Positions 9,481 through 17,224 of a stretch of 64,000 nucleotides of DNA are shown here, piece after piece. Each line of letters begins with the position of its first letter. The first letter of the stretch is position 1. The notes below the pieces were generated by a model. The model saw nothing but the letters and a program-made list of their open reading frames with translations. It made no database searches and had not been told where the DNA came from. Source of the stretch: Site-B1 sp963722665 (GTDB lineage Bacteria; Bacteroidota; Bacteroidia; Flavobacteriales; Flavobacteriaceae); contig CAVRNW010000039.1 in the NCBI GenBank assembly GCA_963722665.1, forward strand, positions 71,290-135,289, in the 5' to 3' direction. Made by a program: the position numbers and the translations under genes.

Positions 9481-10417
9481 TTACAAGTTTTCTAATATTT
9501 TTTTCAATATAATTTGAGCGGAATACGTTCTGTTATTTGCTTCCTGAATAACTACTGAACTTTTCTCCATCCAGAACCGCATCTTCTACCACAAAATTTC
9601 TTCTAACCGGTAAACAGTGCATAAATTTGGCATTACCCAATTTCTCTTTTGTCATCATCCAATTGGTATCTTCGCTTAAAATCTGCCCATATTTTTCATA
9701 ACTGCTCCAGTTCTTCATATAAACAAAATCTGCATCTTTTAATGCTGCTTTTTGATCATAAATAATTTTAGTGTTTTTCGTGATTTTTGGATTCAACTCA
9801 TACCCTTTTGGATGTGTAATACTAAAATCAACATCCATTGCATGCATCATGGTCACAAAGGAATTAGGAACTGCTTGAGGTAATGCTTTTGGGTGTGGCC
9901 CCCATGACAATACCACCTTTGGTCTTTCCTTGGTTTTGAACTCTTCTATTGTGATGGCATCTGCTAAAGCCTGTAATGGGTGTGCTGTTGCGCTTTCCAT
10001 GCTAATTATTGGTACTGTTGCATGTTTGACAAAACTGTTGAGCATGAATTCAGATTCGTCCTTTTCCTTGTCCTTAAGATCAGGGAATGCCCTTACAGCA
10101 ATAATATCGGCATATTGTGAAAGCACTCGTGCGGCTTCCTTGATATGTTCAGCACTATCCAGACTCATGACCGTTCCATCTTCATATTCCAGATTCCATG
10201 CATCATTCACATTCAAGACCATGACCTGCATACCAAGATTCTTTGCTGCTTTCTCAGTACTTAATCGGGTTCTTAAACTTGAATTAAAGAATAGCATAAC
10301 CAGGGTTTTGTGCTTTCCTAAATATTCATATTTAAATGGATCCTTTTTTAAGTCAATGGCTTCCTGAATGATCCTTGGAACATCATTAATATCACTTATA
10401 TGTGTATATTTCTTCAT
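9481..10417 (-). CDS. argF': N-succinyl-L-ornithine carbamoyltransferase (one frameshift at 3' end)
   Basis: Aspartate/ornithine transcarbamylase fold. Carbamoyl-phosphate motif SLRTR (residues 47-51), GTVMSLDSAEH (81-91), HPLQALAD, PHPKALPQAVPNSF and HCLPVRRN identify the acylornithine branch (Bacteroides SOTCase, Xanthomonas AOTCase), not ordinary OTCase. At the loop position that selects the acyl group (Glu92 in Xanthomonas AOTCase, Pro90 in B. fragilis SOTCase) this protein has Ala89, which favours succinylornithine. The frame is lost near 9559; without one T it continues SVVIQEANNRTYSAQ and ends ILENL at a TAA at 9481-9483, giving 311 residues. The start overlaps the argD stop by 4 bases. 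Confidence 0.85.
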
Positions 10418-11538
10418 AATTCCTTTTTTAGAGCTTCAAAGAATTCATCTATATGTTCTTTTTGGATGGTTAATGGTGGAAGAATTCTCAAAATATGAGG
10501 ATTTTTAGAACTTCCCGTGAAAATCTGGTGTTTTTTAATTAATGCTTTTCGCAGCTCAGCAATTGGAAAATCAAATTCTAAACCTAACATTAGCCCTCTT
10601 CCTTTTATTCGCTTTAGTTTAGGTAATCCATTGGCTTTTTCTATAAAATAATTAGAAACTTCTTTGGCGTGCTGCATTAAATCTTCCTTTTTCAGTACAT
10701 CCAGAACTGTAATTGATGCCGCACAAGCAAGATGATTCCCCCCGAACGTGGTCCCTAATAATCCAAATGATGCTTTATATTTTGGATGAATTAATATACC
10801 GCCTACCGGAAAGCCATTACCCATTCCTTTTGCCATAGAAATGATATCCGGAATGATGCCATGTTTTTGAAAGGCGAAGAAATCACCTGTTCTTCCAAAC
10901 CCACATTGGATCTCATCAGCAATTAGCAAAACATTATATTGTTTGCAAAGCTTCTCCAATCCTTTGAAGAATTCGGTTGTCCCTTCATCCAATCCGCCAA
11001 TTCCCTGAATGGTTTCAACAATTACTGCGCATACATCACCACTTTCTATTACTGTTCTTACCCCTTTCAAATCACCTAGCTCTAAAAACTCCACCTTTTG
11101 TTGTGCATTAATTGGAGCGACTATTTTTGGATTATCTGTAGCTGCAACAGCTGCAGATGTTCTACCATGAAAAGAATTCTTAAAGGCTACTATTTTCTTT
11201 TTATTTGTAACGAATGATGCCAGTTTTAATGCATTTTCGTTGGCTTCGGCGCCTGAATTACACAGAAATAATTGATAATCATCACAGCCTGATAATTTTC
11301 CAAGTTTATTTGCTAATTTCTTTTGTAAAGGATTATGAATGGAATTGCTATAAAAACCTAATTTTTTTACTTGTTCACTTATATTCTTTACATATTCCGG
11401 ATGTGAATGACCAATGGATATAACAGCATGACCACCGTATAGATCAAGATATTTAATCCCTTTTTTATCAAAAACGTATACATCTTTCCCCTTTACCGGA
11501 GTAATATCAAACAAAGGATACACATCAAACAGTTTCAT
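10414..11538 (-). CDS. argD: N-acylornithine aminotransferase
   Basis: Class-III PLP aminotransferase of 374 residues converting N-acylglutamate semialdehyde to N-acylornithine with glutamate as donor. Motifs: NSGAEANENALK (residues 91-102), KNSFHGRT, IADEIQCGFGRTG with the PLP-ring aspartate, and the Schiff-base lysine in SMAKGMGNG. Overlaps argF' at its end and proC at its start, each by 4 bases, so translation is likely coupled through proC-argD-argF'. In the acyl cycle used here the acyl group would be succinyl, which does not change the aminotransferase motifs. Confidence 0.92.
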   Translation of the reverse strand: MKLFDVYPLFDITPVKGKDVYVFDKKGIKYLDLYGGHAVISIGHSHPEYVKNISEQVKKLGFYSNSIHNPLQKKLANKLGKLSGCDDYQLFLCNSGAEANENALKLASFVTNKKKIVAFKNSFHGRTSAAVAATDNPKIVAPINAQQKVEFLELGDLKGVRTVIESGDVCAVIVETIQGIGGLDEGTTEFFKGLEKLCKQYNVLLIADEIQCGFGRTGDFFAFQKHGIIPDIISMAKGMGNGFPVGGILIHPKYKASFGLLGTTFGGNHLACAASITVLDVLKKEDLMQHAKEVSNYFIEKANGLPKLKRIKGRGLMLGLEFDFPIAELRKALIKKHQIFTGSSKNPHILRILPPLTIQKEHIDEFFEALKKEL

Positions 11539-12335
11539 AACTGATCCGTTTTGATGCTATTAATTTTATTGAAAGAAGAAACCATGCCCTGAATCAGGGA
11601 AGAACTCAAGCCTTTGTGCTCCATTTCATTAAGTCCCTCAATAGTACACCCTTTTGGAGTGGTCACTTTATCAATTTCCTGTTCAGGATGGTTTCCTGTT
11701 GTTATTAGTAAACTTGCAGCACCTTCACAGGTATGCATGGCCAATTCCTGTGCTTCTTTGGCATCAAATCCTAACTGTATAGCTGCCTGAGTGGTTGCTC
11801 TTATCAAACGCATCCAAAATGCTATTCCACTTGCACAAACAACAGTTGCAGCCTGCATCTGATTTTCCGGAATGGATATCGATGTCCCAAGCCTGTTAAA
11901 GATGGCCTCAGCCACTTTAATTCGCTCTTTACCTTTATCATTGCTGCATAAACAGGTCATAGATTTTCCAACTGCTATTGCCGTATTAGGCATGGCTCTG
12001 ATCAATAACTGGTCTTTACCCAAAATGCTTTCCATTTTAGTTATTGAAAAGCCCGTTATTGTCGATATAATAACATGATTTTCATGCAATAATGGTTTTA
12101 CTTCAATAAGGATTTTTTCCATATGAGCCGGTTGTACAGCAAAGATCAAAATATCTGAATTCTTAACTGCCTCAGAGTTATCTGTTGTTATGGTTACATT
12201 TTTATATCCTTCAAACTCTTTAATATCTTCCAGATTTCTTTTTGTTAAATACAATGTCGTAATCGCATTGGTTGTTATCAATCCTTTTGCGATCGAGCAT
12301 CCTAAATTTCCGGTTCCTATAATGGCTATTTTCAT
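11535..12335 (-). CDS. proC: pyrroline-5-carboxylate reductase
   Basis: NAD(P)H-dependent last step of proline synthesis. The Rossmann motif IIGTGNLGCSIAKG is at residues 4-17, and the C-terminal helical domain contains the family signature region (VTTPKGCTIEGL). Length 266 is normal. It lies inside the arginine operon, overlapping argD by 4 bases and 10 bases after argC. Proline and arginine both derive from glutamate semialdehydes, and this placement is shared by many flavobacterial arg clusters. proA and proB are not in the window. Confidence 0.9.
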   Translation of the reverse strand: MKIAIIGTGNLGCSIAKGLITTNAITTLYLTKRNLEDIKEFEGYKNVTITTDNSEAVKNSDILIFAVQPAHMEKILIEVKPLLHENHVIISTITGFSITKMESILGKDQLLIRAMPNTAIAVGKSMTCLCSNDKGKERIKVAEAIFNRLGTSISIPENQMQAATVVCASGIAFWMRLIRATTQAAIQLGFDAKEAQELAMHTCEGAASLLITTGNHPEQEIDKVTTPKGCTIEGLNEMEHKGLSSSLIQGMVSSFNKINSIKTDQL

Positions 12336-12345
12336 GTTTTTAGTT

Positions 12346-13323
12346 TTAGAAGAAGTTGGCTTTAAGTTTTAGTCCTTCAGTTTCATCAAAGGCAAACATC
12401 AAATTCATGTTTTGTACTGCTTGTCCGGAGGCACCTTTTAAGAGGTTATCTATTATACTGGTTATCAATATCTTATTATTATGTTTATGTAAATGAAGTA
12501 AACATTTATTGGTATTAACTACTTGCTTTAAATGTATATCTTCTTCAGATACAAAAGTGAAAGATGCATCTTCATAAAAATCATTAAAAGCAGCTTTTGC
12601 ATCTTCCAGATTTCCTTCATATTTTGTATAAACAGTTGCAAAAATGCCTCTGGAAAAGTTTCCTCTATTAGGCATAAAATTGATCTCTTGATTAAAACCC
12701 TTTTGCAATTGATTAACTGTTTGATGTATCTCACCTAAATGTTGATGAATAAAAGGTTTGTAAGAAGAAAAATTATTGTCTCTCCATGTAAAATGCGTGG
12801 TTTTTGATAATGACGTACCTGCGCCTGTTGCTCCAGTTGTGGCATTAACGTGTATATCATCTTTTAACCAACCATTTGCTGCCAATGGTAAAATTGCCAA
12901 TTGAATTGCTGTAGCAAAGCATCCGGGATTTGCGATGTAATTAGCAGATCTTATTATGTCCTTCTGCAATTCCGGTAATCCATATACAAACGTATTGCCA
13001 CGGAACAATTCATGATGCTGCAATCTGAAATCATTACTTAGGTCAATGATCTTAGTTTTAAAAGAAAATTCATTCCTTTCTAAAAAAGCTTTAGAGTTAC
13101 CATGACCTAAACATAAAAACACCACATCAACGTCGTGATTTACAATATCAGTGAACCGTAATTCAATTGACCCAACAAGATCCTGATGTATGTCACTTAT
13201 TTTATTTCCGGCATTGGATGTGCTGTACACAAAATTTATGTTAACATTAGAATGATTGATCAACAATCTGATCAATTCCCCCGCTGTATATCCTGCTCCT
13301 CCAATTATTCCTGCTTGAATCAT
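12346..13323 (-). CDS. argC: N-acyl-gamma-glutamyl-phosphate reductase
   Basis: NADPH-dependent reduction of acylglutamyl phosphate to the semialdehyde. The N-terminal Rossmann region GIIGGAGYTAGELIRLL (residues 5-21), the catalytic cysteine in NPGCFATAIQL, and HLGEIHQTVNQL are all characteristic. Length 325 residues fits the short (non-fungal) family. It follows argG by only 2 bases and precedes proC by 10, so it is operonic. Frame is intact throughout. Confidence 0.93.
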   Translation of the reverse strand: MIQAGIIGGAGYTAGELIRLLINHSNVNINFVYSTSNAGNKISDIHQDLVGSIELRFTDIVNHDVDVVFLCLGHGNSKAFLERNEFSFKTKIIDLSNDFRLQHHELFRGNTFVYGLPELQKDIIRSANYIANPGCFATAIQLAILPLAANGWLKDDIHVNATTGATGAGTSLSKTTHFTWRDNNFSSYKPFIHQHLGEIHQTVNQLQKGFNQEINFMPNRGNFSRGIFATVYTKYEGNLEDAKAAFNDFYEDASFTFVSEEDIHLKQVVNTNKCLLHLHKHNNKILITSIIDNLLKGASGQAVQNMNLMFAFDETEGLKLKANFF

Positions 13324-13325
13324 AA

Positions 13326-14573
13326 TTATGTGTTTACCTGTTGATATATTTTGTTCTGGTTACCAAGAATTTTAATGAACCCTTTAGCCTCATCTGCAGT
13401 CCAACCTGTATTCATCTCACCATAACTACCAAACTTATCATTCATAAGATCATGCTCAGAAATGATTCCATCAAGAGTAAAATGATAGGGTTTTAAAGTT
13501 ACAATAACATCACCGGAAACCTGTTTCTGGCTGCTATCTAAAAATGCCTCAATATTTCTCATAACAGGATCAAGGTATTGACCTTCGTGTAAATGCATAC
13601 CATAAAAACTTGATAAATATTCCTTATGCTGCATCTGCCATTTGGTAAGTGTATGCTTTTCCAATAAATGATGTGCTTTAATAGTAATTAAAGCAGCAGC
13701 AGCTTCAAAACCAACTCTCCCTTTTATACCGACAATGGTATCACCCACATGAATGTCTCTTCCAATTGCATAAGCTGAAGCCAGATTATTCAACACTTCT
13801 ATATTTATCTCCGGATTATTTTCTATTCCATTAACTGCAAACAATTCTCCTTTAATAAATGTCAATGTCACCTTTTCCTCTTCTGTATGTTCCAATTGAG
13901 AGGGATAGGCTTCAGTTGGTAAAGGTTTATCTGATGTTAAAGTTTCAGCTCCTCCAACACTTGTTCCCCATAAGCCCTTATTTATTGAATATTTTGCTTT
14001 TTCCCAGGACATGTCAATTCCATTACTTTTTAAGTAATCGATCTCTTCTTTTCTGGATAATTTTTTATCCCTGATAGGAGTGATGATCTTTATATTTGGC
14101 GCCAGTATTTGAAATATCATATCAAACCTTACCTGATCATTTCCAGCTCCCGTACTTCCATGTGCAATATATTCTGCATCGATACTTTTTGCATATTCAA
14201 CAATTTCGATGGCTTGAATGATTCTTTCAGCACTTACAGATAAAGGATATGTATTATTCTTTAAAACATTTCCGAAGATCAAATACTTTATAACTTTTTG
14301 GTAGAATGTTGACACAGCATCAATATTCTTATAGGTCGAAACACCCATTTTATAGGCATTTGTCTCTATCCTTTTAATTTCGTCTTTGGTAAATCCACCA
14401 GTATTAATACTTACAGCGTGTACATCAAAACCTTCTTTTGACAAACTAACTGCACAATAGGATGTATCTAGACCTCCGCTGTATGCTAAGACTAATTTTT
14501 TTGAGCCCTCACTATCGCTTTGCGACGTCTCTCCCAAAGGGAGAGAATCATCTGATTTTTTGATTTTAACCAT
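13326..14573 (-). CDS. argG: argininosuccinate synthase with an unusual N-terminal extension
   Basis: ATP-dependent ligation of citrulline and aspartate. The PP-loop AYSGGLDTS is at residues 30-38; in most homologs it begins near residue 8. The first 24 residues (rich in Ser, Asp, Glu) are extra: residues 10-16 (SLPLGET) are encoded by a perfect hairpin repeat at 14528-14546. No ATG lies between this start and the PP-loop, and the start overlaps the acyltransferase stop by 8 bases, so the extension is probably translated unless a non-ATG start is used. Total length 415 residues against about 395 usual. The rest (STGAGNDQVRFD, GTSVGGAETLTSD) is normal. Confidence 0.9.
   Translation of the reverse strand: MVKIKKSDDSLPLGETSQSDSEGSKKLVLAYSGGLDTSYCAVSLSKEGFDVHAVSINTGGFTKDEIKRIETNAYKMGVSTYKNIDAVSTFYQKVIKYLIFGNVLKNNTYPLSVSAERIIQAIEIVEYAKSIDAEYIAHGSTGAGNDQVRFDMIFQILAPNIKIITPIRDKKLSRKEEIDYLKSNGIDMSWEKAKYSINKGLWGTSVGGAETLTSDKPLPTEAYPSQLEHTEEEKVTLTFIKGELFAVNGIENNPEINIEVLNNLASAYAIGRDIHVGDTIVGIKGRVGFEAAAALITIKAHHLLEKHTLTKWQMQHKEYLSSFYGMHLHEGQYLDPVMRNIEAFLDSSQKQVSGDVIVTLKPYHFTLDGIISEHDLMNDKFGSYGEMNTGWTADEAKGFIKILGNQNKIYQQVNT
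14528..14546. repeat. short palindromic repeat inside the 5' end of argG
   Basis: A perfect hairpin TCTCTCCC-AAA-GGGAGAGA (8-bp stem, 3-base loop). Strings of this type (CTCTCCC...GGGAGAG) are common as intergenic repeats in Bacteroidota. Here it is in frame inside the extra N-terminal segment of argG, so it looks like an insertion tolerated by the protein. Confidence 0.6.
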
Positions 14574-15192
14574 TTTTATTGTTTTTTAAAAACCTGATCT
14601 GTTTTATATTTTTTAATCTAGTCCAAACTTTTTTATCGTATTTATGTTCATGCGTTTTTGATTCATTTATTTTAACAGGATCATATAACATTCCTGTGCA
14701 CAAACACATAGTTTGATTGGTTCGTTGCAAAACATCATAATTCTTGCAAGTTTGGCAACCATTCCAAAAAGATGGATCATCTGTCAGTTCGGAAAATGTA
14801 ACGGGTTTATACCCTAACTCACTGTTCATTTTCATTACGGCTAATCCAGTTGTAATACTAAACACTTTGGCTTCCGGAAACTTTTTCCTGGAATGAGCAA
14901 AGACAACATGCTTGATCTTTTTCGCCAAACCTTTTCCACGATAATCAGTATGAACTATTAATCCTGAATTGGCAACGAATTTTCCATGGCCCCAGGATTC
15001 AATGTAACAAAATCCCGCAAATTTATCTCCGTCCAATGCTATTACCGCATTTCCCTTTTCCATTTTATTAATGACATATTCAGGAGTTCTTTTAGCTATA
15101 CCTGTTCCCCTAACCTGAGCAGCCTCTGAAATGGATTCGCAAATACTATTTGCGTAAATACTATGTGATTTGTCTGCAATAATGATATCCAT
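14566..15192 (-). CDS. GNAT-family acyltransferase, probable N-acylglutamate synthase of the arg pathway
   Basis: First gene of the arginine operon, 208 residues. The GNAT fold occupies about residues 1-135, with the acyl-CoA loop region VHTDYRGKGLAKKI. The C-terminal part carries clustered cysteines (WNGCQTCKNY and then MCLCTGM), unusual for a plain GNAT and possibly metal-binding. No classical argA or argJ is present in the window, so this enzyme is the best candidate for the first step, acylating glutamate; whether it uses acetyl- or succinyl-CoA cannot be read from sequence. It overlaps argG by 8 bases. Two arginine-rich mini reading frames lie upstream. Confidence 0.75.
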   Translation of the reverse strand: MDIIIADKSHSIYANSICESISEAAQVRGTGIAKRTPEYVINKMEKGNAVIALDGDKFAGFCYIESWGHGKFVANSGLIVHTDYRGKGLAKKIKHVVFAHSRKKFPEAKVFSITTGLAVMKMNSELGYKPVTFSELTDDPSFWNGCQTCKNYDVLQRTNQTMCLCTGMLYDPVKINESKTHEHKYDKKVWTRLKNIKQIRFLKNNKNG

Positions 15193-15261
15193 TATTCTAA
15201 TCTTTTGTTATTGTTATTAAAATTGTTAATTGTTAACAGAACCGGACACACCTGGAGTTCC

Positions 15262-15287
15262 CAAATAAAAGCACACCCTTAAGGGCG
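15262..15287 (-). terminator. small hairpin with U-rich tail at the end of leader frame 2 (possible attenuator)
   Basis: On the minus strand CGCCC-TTAA-GGGTG forms a 5-bp stem with a 4-base loop, overlapping the last Arg codon and stop codon of the second arginine-rich mini-frame, and is followed by TGCTTTTATTT. It is weak for a terminator by itself. Its overlap with the Arg codons is what makes it a candidate for translation-dependent attenuation. Confidence 0.35.
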
Positions 15288-15374
15288 ACGAGGAATATTA
15301 GGCCGACCGGGAATACTGTTATTTTTTTTAATAACTAATTTTTGGAATACTGAATTAAAACTTGATGTAAACAT
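15279..15374 (-). CDS. putative arginine leader peptide 2 (31 codons)
   Basis: ATG at 15374 opens a 31-residue frame whose end reads IPGRPNIPRRP and then TAA: three Arg codons (CGG, CGT, CGC) in the last nine positions. It ends 86 bases before the first arg biosynthetic gene. The 3' part is much more GC-rich than its surroundings and overlaps a small hairpin. Too short for homology; the case rests on position and arginine content. It might instead be non-coding with chance reading frame. Confidence 0.4.
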   Translation of the reverse strand: MFTSSFNSVFQKLVIKKNNSIPGRPNIPRRP

Positions 15375-15423
15375 GATGAATAAATAAAAATTACGTAAAA
15401 AGGTTTGTTGCTAAAAAGAAGAA

Positions 15424-15492
15424 TTAGCGGCGACGGTTGCGCTGAGGTAACCTGGGTGAAAATGTACGTATTTTATTTTTTTGAGTATTCAT
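15424..15492 (-). CDS. putative arginine leader peptide 1 (22 codons)
   Basis: ATG at 15492 opens MNTQKNKIRT followed by FSPRLPQRNRRR and TAA. Six of 22 residues are Arg, three of them the final consecutive codons (CGT CGC CGC). It lies 231 bases upstream of the first arginine biosynthetic gene, transcribed toward it, the place where a ribosome-stalling leader would be expected. The arginine codons are CGN/AGG, whereas AGA dominates in this AT-rich genome. Nothing else in the spacer resembles a gene. Confidence 0.5.
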   Translation of the reverse strand: MNTQKNKIRTFSPRLPQRNRRR

Positions 15493-15628
15493 TGGCGTAA
15501 AACTAAAAATTAAATTGAACTAACCATATAAACCTATCAATTTTTTAAAAAGAATTATGAAATTCAACAAAATGACTTTATTTTATTGTAAATAATTCAT
15601 TTTTGATATGTTTAATTGAAGAGTGATC

Positions 15629-17215
15629 TTATAATATATAATCGGTACTAATAAAATTCGATGTTTTTTTATCTAATAACTCATTCAAAATTGCCTTGTT
15701 ATGTTCGTTGTCCTTGGATGCCACAAAGGTTCTTATTGAAAATGACCGTAGGGCGTCATGTACACTTAAGGTTCCAAAAGCCGAATCTTTCCGACCTGTA
15801 AACGGATACACGTCGGGACCACGTTGACAGGAGCTATTCAAATTCACTCTGCATACTAAATTCACCAGAGTATCAATGAGAGGTGATAAGATTTTTATGT
15901 CTTTTCCAAAGATACTTACCTGCTGTCCGTAATTGGATTCTGCCATATCATCCAAAGGTTTTTCAATATTTGTAAAAGGAACAATAGGAATTACAGGACC
16001 GAATTGCTCTTCCTTGTAAACTCTCATATCCTTTGAAACGGGATACAGAACAGCAGGGAAAATAAAATTCTCTGATGTTTCTCCCCCTTTTGAATTCAAT
16101 ATTTTAGCCCCTTTTTGGATAGCGTCATCTATTAATTCCTGAATATACTCTGTTTTACCTGGTTCCGGTAGTGGTGTCAATTTTACACCTTCATCCCAAG
16201 GATTCCCAAATTTAAGCGCATCTACTTTCGCCGAAAAGCGTTTATTGAATTCATCTACAACATCTTCATGGACATAAAGGATCTTTAATGCTGTGCAGCG
16301 CTGACCGTTAAAGGATAATGTTCCTGCAATACATTCGTTTATGGTCAAATCCAAATCTGCTCCGGGCAATACAATGGCTGGATTTTTTGCCTCTAGGCCC
16401 AAGACAAGTCGTAACCTGTTCTTCTTAGGATGACTTTCCTGAAGCGCATTGGCCGATTTACTATTTCCTATCAAAGCTAGTACATCAATTCTGCCCGATT
16501 TCATTATTGGTGTTGCTAGCACTCGGCCTCTCCCATAAATGACATTCACAACACCTTTTGGAAAACTGTTCCGGAACGCTTCCATTAATGGTGAAATTAG
16601 TAAAACCCCAAACTTTGCCGGTTTAAAAATTGTGGTATTTCCCATCAATAAGGCCGGAATTAAAAGGGCAAATGTTTCATTAAGCGGATAATTATAAGGC
16701 CCTAAACATAAAACCACACCTAAAGGACCCCTGCGTATATGAGCATAGATCCCATCATTTTTTTGAAACTTTGCAGAATCTCTGTCGATCTGCTTATACT
16801 CTTCAATAGTATCATAAATATAATCTACTGTTCGGTCAAATTCCTTTTGAGAATCAGGTAGATTTTTTCCAATTTCCCACATCAGTAATTTAACAACCTC
16901 ATCGCGCTTGGTTTTCATTTGTTCTACAAATTTCTCCATGCAGGCTATTCTATCTTCAACTTTCATGGTTGGCCAAAGCCCTTGACCCTTTCCATAAGCC
17001 AAACAAGCTGAGTGCAGAGCTTCAATTGCCTCTTTTTCTCCTAAATTTGGCACTGTTCCCAGAAGGGTTTTTTTATATTCTTTTGTAGATGAAATTGCAG
17101 AAAAAACCTGAGCAGTGTCTCCTTTCCACTTTTTTAGTTCGCCGGATACCAAATAAGTATCCTGATGCAATAATGATGTTATTTTATATTCTTGAGGGAT
17201 TTCGGAAAATGCCAT
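15629..17215 (-). CDS. gapN: NADP-dependent non-phosphorylating glyceraldehyde-3-phosphate dehydrogenase
   Basis: Aldehyde dehydrogenase superfamily, 528 residues. The catalytic cysteine is in SFNGQRCTALK and the general-base glutamate in LGLEAKNPAIV; GPYNYPLNE and PFTGRKDSAFG also fit the GapN-like branch found in Bacteroidota. GapN oxidises glyceraldehyde-3-phosphate to 3-phosphoglycerate and yields NADPH without ATP. It begins 9 bases after ilvC on the same strand, so it appears to be the last gene of the ilv operon. IlvC, ArgC, ProC and GOGAT all consume NADPH, which would rationalise the linkage. Exact aldehyde substrate is inferred. Confidence 0.75.
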   Translation of the reverse strand: MAFSEIPQEYKITSLLHQDTYLVSGELKKWKGDTAQVFSAISSTKEYKKTLLGTVPNLGEKEAIEALHSACLAYGKGQGLWPTMKVEDRIACMEKFVEQMKTKRDEVVKLLMWEIGKNLPDSQKEFDRTVDYIYDTIEEYKQIDRDSAKFQKNDGIYAHIRRGPLGVVLCLGPYNYPLNETFALLIPALLMGNTTIFKPAKFGVLLISPLMEAFRNSFPKGVVNVIYGRGRVLATPIMKSGRIDVLALIGNSKSANALQESHPKKNRLRLVLGLEAKNPAIVLPGADLDLTINECIAGTLSFNGQRCTALKILYVHEDVVDEFNKRFSAKVDALKFGNPWDEGVKLTPLPEPGKTEYIQELIDDAIQKGAKILNSKGGETSENFIFPAVLYPVSKDMRVYKEEQFGPVIPIVPFTNIEKPLDDMAESNYGQQVSIFGKDIKILSPLIDTLVNLVCRVNLNSSCQRGPDVYPFTGRKDSAFGTLSVHDALRSFSIRTFVASKDNEHNKAILNELLDKKTSNFISTDYIL

Positions 17216-17224
17216 ATTTTTTTC

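Larger units (their letters stand above)
15193..15628. other. 436-base spacer between gapN and the arginine operon
   Basis: Contains the two arginine-rich mini reading frames and the small hairpin listed separately, all reading toward the arg operon. The segment 15493-15628 is very AT-rich and must carry the arg promoter; no perfect TTG-N20-TAnnTTTG was found there (TAGGTTTA on the minus strand near 15530 is the nearest -7 match). No terminator is evident for gapN, whose stop is at 15629, so readthrough from the ilv operon into arg is possible. Confidence 0.5.
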
